Part shown: positions 56,899 through 64,000 of the stretch, one piece after another | Layout: every line of letters starts with the position of its first letter | Numbering within the stretch: position 1 is the first letter of the stretch | NCBI GenBank assembly: GCA_028279065.1 | Contig: JANQSY010000110.1 | Span: 16,929-80,928 of the forward strand | Length of the DNA stretch: 64,000 bases | Direction of reading: 5' to 3' | DNA from: Cytophagales bacterium | Lineage (GTDB): Bacteria; Bacteroidota; Bacteroidia; Cytophagales; CCMP332 | The notes under the pieces: model-generated | Databases searched by the model: none | What the model was told of the DNA's origin: nothing | Seen by the model: only the letters and a program-made list of their open reading frames with translations | Made by a program: the position numbers and the translations under genes

Positions 56899-57114
56899 AT
56901 GAACAAGGAATCCACTAACAAGTTGTCAGTCATTGCCAAAAGACTTGAGGCCCTAGGCAAGGACATCAAAGAATTGGCAGATGGGATAAGTCTTGATAAA
57001 ACCACAGGATTTGGAGGGGAGGAGGAAGAAGTTGAGACCCTTACCGAGATCTCGAATTGGTTGCTCCAGCTCAAGGTTGATCTTGATGAGCTTATTGCAG
57101 AGCAAGGGGGCTGA
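56899..57114 (+). CDS. Small acidic helical protein, unknown
   Basis: 71 residues, start ATG. The sequence is acidic (EEEEVETLTE) with heptad-like hydrophobic spacing (LSVIAKRLEALGKDIKELAD and LTEISNWLLQLKVDLDELIAE), suggesting two helices or a short coiled coil. It lies alone between the divergent secA and tRNA-Val. No family recognised. An overlapping minus-strand ORF of 88 codons looks like a shadow (Ser-rich, no sensible start context). Coding status is probable, not certain. Confidence 0.5.
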   Translation: MNKESTNKLSVIAKRLEALGKDIKELADGISLDKTTGFGGEEEEVETLTEISNWLLQLKVDLDELIAEQGG

Positions 57115-57129
57115 AAGGACAAAAAACTC

Positions 57130-57137
57130 TATTTTTG
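57130..57137 (+). promoter_or_regulatory. -7 promoter element of tRNA-Val
   Basis: TATTTTTG, an exact TAnnTTTG match, ending 16 bp before the mature tRNA. Expected transcript start near 57143 gives a ~10-base leader for RNase P removal. Confidence 0.55.
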
Positions 57138-57153
57138 TCGCCCTTATTGAATT

Positions 57154-57228
57154 GGGGCCTTAGCTCAGTTGGTTTAGAGCACTTGCTTGACAGGCAAGGG
57201 GTCACTGGTTCGAATCCAGTAGGTCCCA
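57154..57228 (+). tRNA. tRNA-Val (anticodon GAC)
   Basis: 75 bases, folds into a full cloverleaf: acceptor GGGGCCT/AGGTCCC (one G-T pair), D arm TAGCTCAGTTGGTTTAGAGC-like, anticodon stem CTTGC/GCAAG with loop TTGACAG giving anticodon GAC (57189-57191), five-base variable loop, T arm ACTGG-TTCGAAT-CCAGT, discriminator A. CCA is not encoded. A terminator follows 12 bp later. Confidence 0.96.
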
Positions 57229-57240
57229 CCCTGAAGTAGA

Positions 57241-57265
57241 AAACCACCGAAAGGTGGTTTTTTTG
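57241..57265 (+). terminator. Intrinsic terminator after tRNA-Val
   Basis: AAACCACC-GAAA-GGTGGTTT (8-bp stem, GNRA loop) followed by a T-run. Shares the 14-base core CCACCGAAAGGTGG with the terminator at 47336. Confidence 0.85.
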
Positions 57266-57346
57266 TTTAAAGCCGGTCAAAACTTGTTTTGATAAGACTT
57301 TGAGCTAAAATATCCAGTCCAAAGGATTGGTGGTTTTCATTTCCAG

Positions 57347-57364
57347 ACTCTAAGCCATTAGAGT
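57347..57364. repeat. Perfect inverted repeat downstream of the GT-C gene
   Basis: ACTCTAA-GCCA-TTAGAGT, a 7-bp stem with a 4-base loop, 15 bp past the stop of the minus-strand membrane gene. No T-run on either strand, so either a factor-dependent end or a 3' stability hairpin. Confidence 0.4.
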
Positions 57365-57379
57365 TGCCGAATCCCCAAA

Positions 57380-59260
57380 TCAATCCTTTACAAAACAATA
57401 ATACCTAAAGGTTTGAAGGTAGGATGGGGTTTTAAATCCTGCTTTTAGTAGGTATGGAAATTCATTTACGATCCCTAAGTAATCCCCATTTTTTTCCTTT
57501 AAATGAACTTGGTTGTCATAGGGATCTGGAAATTCAATTAAGAACCTTGTTGCTTCCTCGATCTGCTTTGCAGATGCGGTAATTGCTTTTTGATTCTGCT
57601 CATCGATCTTGAAGTAATTGCCATTGTGGGCTCTTATACAGATCATATTTCCTTTTATGTGTACTACATTCAGGTCAGCATACTTATTGGGTAAGCTTAA
57701 TTGAGAAGCAATCGCATATGGTTTCAGTTCATTCATTAAAAGGTAGGTTCCAAGAGAGCTGCGAATATTTATTATTTCCTTATTCCCAATATTGCTAAAA
57801 TGGACTTTTGAATATTTGATCTGACTCCTGCCTTTTAATCTTCTATTCCAATCAAATGGCCGTAAAAGGCTTCCCCAATTTTCTTTTTGTTTGGTTTGAA
57901 GAAATCCTGACATATAGGACTCTCGGGTCATGTCATCAAAATGGATCAAACCATTTTTGTATTGCCAGGTCTGGAACAAGTTCAGGATCAATAATAATGC
58001 AATAACTAAGCTCGAGAAGACCTTAATAAAAAGTTTGCGACTGATCAAGGCCTGAATTCCTTGTGAAAACGGAAAAGCAATAAAAGGAAAGAAGTCAATT
58101 AGGTATCTGTTGCCCCAAGAGGGTCCGGATGAAGAGACCCACCAGCAAGAAATAAGATAAAACGAAGTTGAAGTAATAAGCAATAATGCAATAAGGAGGT
58201 TTTTCTTGTCATAAAACATGAAGACAAATCCGGGGATAATCAATAGAAGCAATGGTGAATAAATGAACAGACCTTTTCTAAATCCAAAGATCAAAGACCA
58301 AAAGTGGGGATCCCAAAGAATAAAGCCTTCTTCATTATAAGGATTAAAGATCCAGCTTCCTGTGGAAATTTTCCAATAGATTATTTGTGGAAGAATTCCA
58401 GTTAAGAAAAGAAAAAATGAGATTAGGAAATTTTTAGCGGAAGATATTTTTGGTTGAATTAATTTTTTAAACCCATTATTAGAAGATAATGCAAGTGCTC
58501 CAAAAAATAAAATAGAAACCAAAAGGATCGGTCTTGTGAGGACCATTAATCCGAAAAAAAGTGAAAAAAGATAAAGATATTTTTCCTTGGGCGTTTCATC
58601 ATATTTTAAGAAGAGATATATATTTAGTGACACAAGAAAAAACACCAAGGCATGGGACATTAGTCCCTCAAAAGTCGTATACCAGAACAAGTTTGTTCCA
58701 AAAAAAAGAATCAGAAGGGTAATGGCAGATATGTTCTCTTTGAAATACTTTTTGAGCACATTGCCCAACAAGAACATTCCAGAAATAAGGTATAAAAATA
58801 TTCCTATACTCAATGCATTTTGATAGATCAAAGTATACCCGTGTGAAGGGCTATTTGTTAATAGTGAAATTAGATGGCCTGCTAGAAAGAATGGTGAAAG
58901 AAATAGACTAAACCCTATAGTGTGCTTGATTACTCTTTCATTTGAATTGGTTGTGTAATACCAAATCTTGTCTGCAAAGAAATCAGGGTTTTTATTGATA
59001 TAGTTTAGTTTGATGTCATTATAGATAAATATTGATGGGAGGTATGCATAAAAACTAGGGACATCCAATTTCATCCTGTCATGTTTTGTCATCGTAGAAG
59101 AAAAAAAGACTCCAAAAAATGCAAGGGATATCAAGGAAATTGCCAACCAATTCGCTGGAAGGGTTATACCCTCTCCTTTGGAGGGCCCCACTCGGCCAAT
59201 TTGAAAATTTCGACTTGAAAGGTACCTAAGTGACTTTCCAAATGGAATTGGTTTTGCCAT
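57380..59260 (-). CDS. Membrane GT-C/ArnT-like protein with C-terminal fascin-like beta-trefoil
   Basis: 626 residues. Residues ~30-450 hold about eleven hydrophobic segments with a GT-C look: an early acidic loop (HDRMKLDVPSFYAYLP) where GT39/ArnT-like enzymes carry catalytic Asp residues, then LTRPILL, GLFIYSPLLLL and SGPSWGNRYLIDFFPF, a motif common in GT39-like Bacteroidota proteins. From ~495 the sequence turns soluble and shows three strand-rich units, INIRSSLGTYLLMN, ICIRAHNGNYFKID and VHLKEKNGDYLGIV, which match the fascin/actin-crosslinking beta-trefoil pattern. It may glycosylate a lipid-linked glycan or protein, with the trefoil as a sugar-binding module outside the membrane (inference). 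Noticeably AT-richer than its neighbours and next to a tRNA, which hints at transfer. Confidence 0.75.
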   Translation of the reverse strand: MAKPIPFGKSLRYLSSRNFQIGRVGPSKGEGITLPANWLAISLISLAFFGVFFSSTMTKHDRMKLDVPSFYAYLPSIFIYNDIKLNYINKNPDFFADKIWYYTTNSNERVIKHTIGFSLFLSPFFLAGHLISLLTNSPSHGYTLIYQNALSIGIFLYLISGMFLLGNVLKKYFKENISAITLLILFFGTNLFWYTTFEGLMSHALVFFLVSLNIYLFLKYDETPKEKYLYLFSLFFGLMVLTRPILLVSILFFGALALSSNNGFKKLIQPKISSAKNFLISFFLFLTGILPQIIYWKISTGSWIFNPYNEEGFILWDPHFWSLIFGFRKGLFIYSPLLLLIIPGFVFMFYDKKNLLIALLLITSTSFYLISCWWVSSSGPSWGNRYLIDFFPFIAFPFSQGIQALISRKLFIKVFSSLVIALLLILNLFQTWQYKNGLIHFDDMTRESYMSGFLQTKQKENWGSLLRPFDWNRRLKGRSQIKYSKVHFSNIGNKEIINIRSSLGTYLLMNELKPYAIASQLSLPNKYADLNVVHIKGNMICIRAHNGNYFKIDEQNQKAITASAKQIEEATRFLIEFPDPYDNQVHLKEKNGDYLGIVNEFPYLLKAGFKTPSYLQTFRYYCFVKD

Positions 59261-59370
59261 ATCATGTTGGGTTGTGGGTTTTATTGTGCTGTAATACTAT
59301 ATCAACATCATGTGGCTGACAATAATTTGTTTTGCCAATTTTTAGATCCGATGGGAACTGCTATCAGGAA

Positions 59371-59889
59371 CTACTCCTTCAATAGATTCAATTGCCATCT
59401 CATTACTGCAATGTGATGATCATCGTGTTCGGCAACAAAATATGCCAGGTCGACTATGCGCATTTGCTTTCCAAGCCTTTCATGGAAACCCGATCTTGCA
59501 ATATCCTGATCTGGGAAGTCCAAAATCTTGGTTACGAAACTCTGCCTTGCACTTTGGAAATCCCTTAGGACTTCTCCAATATCCTTTTCATTGTGTTTCG
59601 CCTCTTCGGTTCGTAGATTCTTCATGTCGGCAGGTCTCAGGATTTCTTTCCTTTTCTTAAAATCCTCCAACCTTCCTTCATGCAGGTCATCCAGATCCAC
59701 TAGGTGACCAGCATGCTCCTGGATGGACCATTTACCTTCGGGTTTTTTTACCAGTAATGCTGGAGCTACAGTGGAAATAAACTCCTCAAGACGGACAGGA
59801 GTACTCTGAACTCTTTCCATAATGGCTGGAAACATTTCAACAGGAAAATTGAATTCAAAGGATCGCTTGAGCCAGGGGAGTGGTTTCAT
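59371..59889 (-). CDS. DinB-like superfamily protein
   Basis: 172 residues forming a predicted four-helix bundle. The metal-binding His pattern is present: GKWSIQEHAGHLVDLDDLH near residue 55 and EHDDHHIAVM near the C-terminus. DinB/YfiT proteins act as metal-dependent thiol transferases or stress proteins; this one has no defined substrate. ATG start. A second DinB protein follows upstream at 59952, with 62 bp between them. Confidence 0.85.
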   Translation of the reverse strand: MKPLPWLKRSFEFNFPVEMFPAIMERVQSTPVRLEEFISTVAPALLVKKPEGKWSIQEHAGHLVDLDDLHEGRLEDFKKRKEILRPADMKNLRTEEAKHNEKDIGEVLRDFQSARQSFVTKILDFPDQDIARSGFHERLGKQMRIVDLAYFVAEHDDHHIAVMRWQLNLLKE

Positions 59890-59951
59890 GACTGAGATTT
59901 GCTAATTCTAAATTTAGCGAACCAAGCTTGTATCTTGACCCCTTAGACCTT

Positions 59952-60476
59952 TTATAGATACCGCTCCTGTAATACCTTGATATGGTGTTGTTCGTGGCCC
60001 GCGATCTGAAATGCAATGGCGGCAACTGTATGCGGAGAGCCATTGGCAGAACCCCTTCTTTCTAACGCTTCCTGATCTATATTCTTGAAGAATTCAAGAG
60101 TATTGGTTCGAACCGCTTGGTATTCTGAAAGAATAGAACCCTTTGTTCGTGTTTTGGCACCGGAAAAAGGGGCAAAATCATCCTGGTCAAATCCTGGCAG
60201 ATCCACCTTGTCATTTCTTGCTATTCTAAGTGCCCTGGTCAGAAAGATCCTTTCTGCATCCATAAGATGGATGATGATCTCCTTAATGGACCATTTCCCC
60301 TCCTGATAACTCCAATTCAATTTCTCTTCATCCAGATTCGCGATCAATCCCGAAAGAAACAGTTCGTTTTGTTCAAGGATGCCGATAACGTCGATTTCAT
60401 CGTTGAAAAAATTCACATAGTTCGAAAAATACTCAGGGTAATCGCCGGATTTAGGTTTGGGTATAGTTATGCTCAT
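59952..60476 (-). CDS. DinB-like superfamily protein
   Basis: 174 residues from the ATG at 60476 (MSITIPKPKSGDYPEYFSNY). The frame is open further to 60563, but that extension lies inside the pirin gene and has no family-like sequence; the ATG at 60476 overlaps the pirin stop as ATGA and is preferred. Metal-binding regions are GKWSIKEIIIHLMDAERIF and IAGHEQHHIKVL, complete. Translationally coupled to pirin, so probably acts in the same stress or detoxification response. Confidence 0.88.
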   Translation of the reverse strand: MSITIPKPKSGDYPEYFSNYVNFFNDEIDVIGILEQNELFLSGLIANLDEEKLNWSYQEGKWSIKEIIIHLMDAERIFLTRALRIARNDKVDLPGFDQDDFAPFSGAKTRTKGSILSEYQAVRTNTLEFFKNIDQEALERRGSANGSPHTVAAIAFQIAGHEQHHIKVLQERYL

Positions 60477-61474
60477 TCGGGGATCTCTTCTTTTCCATCC
60501 GAATATAGGGCAAATCTTGACTTTTCCTTTCCGTGTGTTGGGTCGGCAGAATCCCAGGGCCAACCTCCAAATTGAGTTCGCTGATAATCGAAAATAGTCT
60601 GTTGGATCTCCTGTTGCTCATTCATTACGAATGGGCCGTATTGTGCTACGGGCTCGGAGATTGGTTTTCCCTGAAGCAGGAGTAATCGAGCCTTTTCAGA
60701 ACCTGACTTGATGGTCACGTCCGCCTGGGGATCCAGTTCAATCGCCCGATGGTCTTTAAGACTATCTCCATTTATTTCAATCCGGTCGCCTTCAAAAAAG
60801 TACAAAGATCGATTAACCCCTTCTGATGCTGTCGGGATTTGAACCTCACCGCCAGGATTCATTTTGAAATTCCAGATCGCGACTTCATTTCCTGGATCTG
60901 ATGCCCAGGAATCCGGAGTTGGATCGGGCGCTTTGATCATCTGAAATTCTCCTGCAATGATCTGAACGTCAACCCCAGGAGCCTTGAAATAGGGTATGGT
61001 ATTACCCCAAAGCATTCTAAAATAGGGTTCTGTCATCTTTTTTGATCTGGGTAGATTCAACCAGATCTGGAATAGCTCAAGTGGATTGTCCCTATCTTCA
61101 TTTAGTAAGGGGAACATTTCGCTGTGTTGCACACCTTTCCCTGCAGTCATCCATTGAACGTCACCATTTCCAAATCTCCCCGCAGATCCAAGTGAATCCG
61201 CATGATCCACCAGGCCTTTATTTACAACGGTCACTGTTTCAAATCCCCGATGGGGATGGGAGGGAAAGCCAGGAATAGTGGACCCATGGTACATTCTCCA
61301 GCCATCTTTGATGGTGAAATCGTTTCCAATCGACCGGCCTTCCAGTGAGGCCTTTGGGCCAAGGCTTCCATTTCCTTTCGGATAGAAATCTTCATGAAAA
61401 ACACAGAATAGGAAGGGGTCCTGAGTTACCCAGGGGAATCCTAGTGGCTTTATGTCTTTTATTGCTGAAGTCAT
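60473..61474 (-). CDS. Pirin family protein
   Basis: 333 residues, bicupin. The N-terminal cupin holds the metal site: PSHPHRGFETVTVVNKG (H-x-H), DADSLG-type HADSLGSAGRFGNGDVQWMTAG and GKGVQHSEMFP with the third His and Glu. The C-terminal half contains the pirin_C domain (LLLLQGKPISEPVAQYGPFV and MNEQQEIQQTIFDYQ). Some pirins have quercetinase activity or modulate metabolic enzymes; activity here is unknown. A palindrome 12-28 bp upstream of the start could be its operator. Followed by the DinB gene with ATGA overlap. Confidence 0.93.
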   Translation of the reverse strand: MTSAIKDIKPLGFPWVTQDPFLFCVFHEDFYPKGNGSLGPKASLEGRSIGNDFTIKDGWRMYHGSTIPGFPSHPHRGFETVTVVNKGLVDHADSLGSAGRFGNGDVQWMTAGKGVQHSEMFPLLNEDRDNPLELFQIWLNLPRSKKMTEPYFRMLWGNTIPYFKAPGVDVQIIAGEFQMIKAPDPTPDSWASDPGNEVAIWNFKMNPGGEVQIPTASEGVNRSLYFFEGDRIEINGDSLKDHRAIELDPQADVTIKSGSEKARLLLLQGKPISEPVAQYGPFVMNEQQEIQQTIFDYQRTQFGGWPWDSADPTHGKEKSRFALYSDGKEEIPE

Positions 61475-61486
61475 GAAATAAATTTT

Positions 61487-61502
61487 ATTTGTTACAACAA
61501 AT
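61487..61502. promoter_or_regulatory. Palindromic operator-like site upstream of pirin
   Basis: ATTTGTT-AC-AACAAAT, seven-base arms separated by two bases, centred 20 bp upstream of the pirin ATG. Length and TTG...CAA form fit MarR- or Rrf2-type regulators, which commonly control redox and electrophile genes. No regulator gene lies next to it. Confidence 0.45.
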
Positions 61503-61549
61503 TTTATTCCAAATTACTCAAATCTATTAGGGAGGGCCTCGAAGAAGGT

Positions 61550-61786
61550 CTACCTGTTATGCGTTCCGTCGCAAAAGGGTTGACCAGATGTGCCCTTACA
61601 AACGCATAACCATCGTTTTTCAGTTTTTTCAGCCTTAAAAACAATAGGCTGAAGGTCTGTTCTTTGATGGGTGCCATCGCAAAAGGGTTGCTTAGAAGAC
61701 AGGCCACATTGACACCAAGCGTAGGTCTTTCCTTCCTGAAGCTCTACTTCCATGGGGCTGTCTCCTGCACGTTCCGGAGTATTCAT
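61550..61786 (-). CDS. Double CDGSH iron-sulfur domain protein
   Basis: 78 residues with two complete CDGSH motifs, CQCGLSSKQPFCDGTH (~25-40) and CVCKGTSGQPFCDGTH (~61-76), each with the 3-Cys/1-His set that binds a labile 2Fe-2S cluster. The tandem single-chain form mimics the mitoNEET dimer. Likely role is redox sensing or cluster transfer in the cytoplasm. A terminator at 61824 separates it from the T9SS gene upstream, so it has its own promoter. 75 bp to pirin. Confidence 0.93.
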   Translation of the reverse strand: MNTPERAGDSPMEVELQEGKTYAWCQCGLSSKQPFCDGTHQRTDLQPIVFKAEKTEKRWLCVCKGTSGQPFCDGTHNR

Positions 61787-61823
61787 AGATTATGAACAGC
61801 AATATATCAAGATGGTTTTCAAT

Positions 61824-61844
61824 AAAAAAGTCCCGCCGGGAGAC
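61824..61844 (-). terminator. Intrinsic terminator of the 61900-63621 gene
   Basis: On the minus strand GTCTC-CCGGC-GGGAC (5-bp stem with one T-G pair) followed by TTTTTT, starting 55 bp after the stop of the T9SS cargo gene and ending before the CDGSH start. Confidence 0.6.
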
Positions 61845-61899
61845 CAGGCCTTATCAGTTCTTCAAAAGCAAGTCTTATTGGTATAATCCAAGTGGGTTT

Positions 61900-63621
61900 C
61901 TAATGTCTGATAATCACCCGCCTTGTGAACTTGTCTCCCTCTAAATTGACCAGTTCAAGAAGATAAATCCCGTTTTTAACTTCTGAGACATCCAGATCAA
62001 TTTTAGACCTTTTTGTAGCTTCAGCCCTAAGGAGAAGAGCCCCTGTAACATCCAGAAAAATGGCTGCAGCCAGATCACTTCCTTCAACGCTGATTGAAGT
62101 AGTTGCCGGATTTGGGTAGAGGAAAAAATCATTGGAATGCTTATCTGAAACCCCATTGATATCGAAAAAGATCAGGGTCAGGGTGGCTGTGTCTATTGGA
62201 TAATTCGGTTCCTGTTGTTGATATATCAGCTTATAGGCGGCTGGCGAAGTGACTTGACTTCCCAAAAAAATGCCTCCGCTTAGAAAGCCGCTGGATGAAA
62301 AATCAAACCATGTACCACCGGGGCGGGGTGTTCCTTTTAAAAGGGGCAATAAAGCCATGTCATTGGCTGTATCCAGATCGATCAAAACTGTATTTGAATT
62401 CCCCGCATCTGACACATTCTGAAATTGTATAGGAATGGAAAGGGTCTTTTGAAATTGGGAAACGCAATTGGTGTCAATTGTGATCAGGTGAAGAGTATCA
62501 ACGGAAACCGGTTGTGAGAGATCTATAAGGATCTTGTTTGATAGGGTGTCTTGGCCTGAATTAAAGAGCAACGAATTCGATTGAAGAGCCAAATCTGAAG
62601 ATCTAATGGAATTGGATAGGATTCCAAATCGAACAAGGTTGTTGGTATCAGATTCTATTGTATTAAAGGGAATTTCAACTTGGCCTTCCGTGGCAAGGAC
62701 CTGCCCCCCAACATTCGAGGCATTAACCCATCCGGAATTCCCAAGTTCAGATGTTGCCTGATTGAAATTTGCGCTTGGACAGAATTTTGAAATATTTGGA
62801 AGCAATCTGTAGTTCTCCGAAATAAGGGTACCATTCCTAAATTCTCGGAGTTTTTGCCCTACGAGATATAGGCCCTGATTGCTGGGTTTCCCGGTGACCA
62901 AGCCAGAGGCGGGATCCATGAACATAGGTGGGAAGGAGGGAATTACGCCATCAAAACTGGAGGTACCTGCAATCAATGGAGTCGAATTTTGACTTGTGGA
63001 CTGATAAGAGAAAAACTCATAGACCAGACTATCACCATCTGCGTCGAATCCGGAATAATCAATGAAATTATTGTAGTTGGTACACAATTTTATTTCAGGG
63101 AGAAAAGACCAAAACGGGAAGTTTTGAGCGGTGCCGAATAGCCCTACAAGATTCGGAAGATGAAAGAACATTTCCATGGAAATAGGATTGCCAGGACTTG
63201 AATTTGAGTATTGTGGTGAGAGACAGCAATTTTCAAATAAGAAGCTTACTCCATCCGAGTAAGTAAGAGCTCCAATAGGAATAGAAAATGTGTCCAGAAA
63301 GTAGGATTTATGCAATGGATACTGAGACTGCAAACAATTTTGATTGATATTGGCAGTATCGATTTGGATAACATTTAAGATCCTACTCTCTATCGGGATT
63401 CTGGTTCCATTATTATGACCGTTTAGGTTTAGCTGTACCTGGTTCACAAATATTGGTCCTGGAAACCCAAAACTTGGCTCATAGATCAACTCAAATTGCA
63501 CCTCAAAAAACATGGTATCGAGCTGACGAACCGAAAATTGGCCACCAATAATGTGAATGGCGCCCGCCTTGAGAAAAACCAGAAGGAAAAGGGCCGATAA
63601 TAGGAGTTTCAATCGATGCAT
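61900..63621 (-). CDS. Secreted protein with type A T9SS sorting domain
   Basis: 573 residues. Signal peptide (1-22, ending LKAG). The mature N-terminus AIHIIGGQFSVRQLDTMFFEVQ resembles the 'HIVGGE' family of large Bacteroidota surface proteins, in which this short motif opens a beta-domain. The middle (~30-470) is beta-rich, with several Cys and a DADGDSLVYEFF segment typical of that family. A type A sorting signal closes the protein: FFLYPNPATTSISVEG, then VKNGIYLLELVN and RRVIIRH. Surface-exposed or secreted; function unknown. The partial gene at the window end is a paralogue. Confidence 0.85.
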   Translation of the reverse strand: MHRLKLLLSALFLLVFLKAGAIHIIGGQFSVRQLDTMFFEVQFELIYEPSFGFPGPIFVNQVQLNLNGHNNGTRIPIESRILNVIQIDTANINQNCLQSQYPLHKSYFLDTFSIPIGALTYSDGVSFLFENCCLSPQYSNSSPGNPISMEMFFHLPNLVGLFGTAQNFPFWSFLPEIKLCTNYNNFIDYSGFDADGDSLVYEFFSYQSTSQNSTPLIAGTSSFDGVIPSFPPMFMDPASGLVTGKPSNQGLYLVGQKLREFRNGTLISENYRLLPNISKFCPSANFNQATSELGNSGWVNASNVGGQVLATEGQVEIPFNTIESDTNNLVRFGILSNSIRSSDLALQSNSLLFNSGQDTLSNKILIDLSQPVSVDTLHLITIDTNCVSQFQKTLSIPIQFQNVSDAGNSNTVLIDLDTANDMALLPLLKGTPRPGGTWFDFSSSGFLSGGIFLGSQVTSPAAYKLIYQQQEPNYPIDTATLTLIFFDINGVSDKHSNDFFLYPNPATTSISVEGSDLAAAIFLDVTGALLLRAEATKRSKIDLDVSEVKNGIYLLELVNLEGDKFTRRVIIRH

Positions 63622-63681
63622 GTCAATAGGATCCTTCCTTAAAGATACTCAACCCCAATGAAACATTAGCCTGCATATTTT

Positions 63682-64000
63682 TTATTCAATGACCGGTTTT
63701 TCGTTATATCTATCCCTGCCCAAAAACCTGAAGAGATAGATTCCAGGGGGTAATCCCGATAAATCCAGTCTGTGGGATTCAAGCTTTGCATATGCCTTCG
63801 GCAATTTTCCAGAATGGTCCAGCAGCTGTACAATTCTGATAGATTCGTTTTCAGGAATCTGGAAGTGAATAACGCCTGGGCTGGGGTTTGGGAAGATTTT
63901 CAGGCTTTTCTTTTTGGCGGCAAAAAGTCCGTTTGGATCGAAGAAACGCAGTTCAAGAATTGCGGTATCTGCAGGGTAATTGGGCTCAATTTGCCGATAG
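63682..64000 (-). CDS. C-terminal fragment of a paralogous type A T9SS cargo protein (partial)
   Basis: The last ~106 codons of a gene that starts beyond the window. The translation reads EPNYPADTAILELRFFDPNG, then KIFPNPSPGVIHF, LPPGIYLFRFLG and stop TAA. The stretch EPNYP.DTA.L.L.FFD.NG is shared with the neighbour at 61900 (EPNYPIDTATLTLIFFDING), so the two genes are tandem paralogues. PNPSPG marks a type A sorting domain, though the end (NEKPVIE) is acidic rather than basic. 60 bp separate the two genes. Confidence 0.8.
   Translation of the reverse strand, partial: YRQIEPNYPADTAILELRFFDPNGLFAAKKKSLKIFPNPSPGVIHFQIPENESIRIVQLLDHSGKLPKAYAKLESHRLDLSGLPPGIYLFRFLGRDRYNEKPVIE

Noticed and set aside
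56856..57122. 88-codon minus-strand ORF opposite the small acidic protein
   Set aside because: Ser-rich composition typical of a shadow frame, no supporting context, and it would read toward the secA promoter.
57154..59260. Integrated element at tRNA-Val
   Set aside because: No integrase and no duplicated tRNA 3' end was seen; the AT-rich gene alone is only a hint of transfer.
60477..60563. N-terminal extension of the second DinB protein
   Set aside because: The extra 29 codons overlap the pirin gene and show no DinB-like sequence; the ATG at 60476 couples to the pirin stop as ATGA.

Overview
The window is a gene-dense stretch (no intergenic gap above 160 bp) of a Bacteroidota chromosome, probably a free-living, possibly gliding member of the Flavobacteriales or a neighbouring order. 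The grounds are several proteins with type IX secretion (T9SS) C-terminal signals, a PorP/SprF-family protein directly behind a 4,373-residue adhesin, SprB-type repeats, a PorE-like OmpA protein, three Bacteroidota-style -7 elements (TAnnTTTG), a large SecA without the zinc tail, and frequent TTG/GTG starts with little Shine-Dalgarno signal. Species cannot be fixed from this sequence alone. No phage genes, insertion sequences, CRISPR arrays or defence genes were seen.

Layout. 1-5800: distal end of a surface-polysaccharide locus (flippase fragment, GT-B glycosyltransferase, O-antigen ligase/polymerase, a WecG/TagA/CpsF transferase on the opposite strand, an undecaprenyl-phosphate sugar transferase, an unknown membrane protein). 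5900-12000: PorE-like OmpA protein facing an operon of a propeller-SpoIIE sensor phosphatase and a lysophospholipid acyltransferase. 11979-16931: a 1,650-residue secreted protein with 12 SprB-like repeats and a type A sorting domain. 16961-25559: a tightly overlapping seven-gene minus-strand unit (pgi, manA, lipB, double ABC ATPase, rnr, polyprenyl synthase, rhomboid) ending in a terminator. 25589-33006: housekeeping and hydrolase genes (YraN, DEDDy exonuclease, M14 and M28 peptidases, lipoate ligase, YaaA, RNase D, NRDE protein).

33157-47357: the giant adhesin, its PorP/SprF partner and a terminator. 47356-56786, all minus strand: TM2 protein, DUF2752 protein, sorbosone-dehydrogenase-like protein, TonB-dependent receptor, M20 amidohydrolase, SPOR-domain protein and SecA. 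56899-57265: a small acidic ORF and tRNA-Val(GAC) with its own promoter element and terminator. 57380-59260: an AT-rich membrane glycosyltransferase-like gene whose C-terminus reads as a fascin-like beta-trefoil. 59371-61786: two DinB proteins, a pirin and a double-CDGSH protein. 61900-64000: two tandem paralogous T9SS type A cargo genes, the second cut by the window edge.

Taken together, the genes point to export and display at the cell surface: Sec (SecA) feeds T9SS cargo to the periplasm, PorP/SprF- and PorE-like proteins belong to the T9SS/outer-membrane side, and the polysaccharide genes build the surface the cargo attaches to. The strongest candidates for something undescribed are the GT-C/beta-trefoil fusion and the adhesin's nested repeat architecture; function of both is inference.
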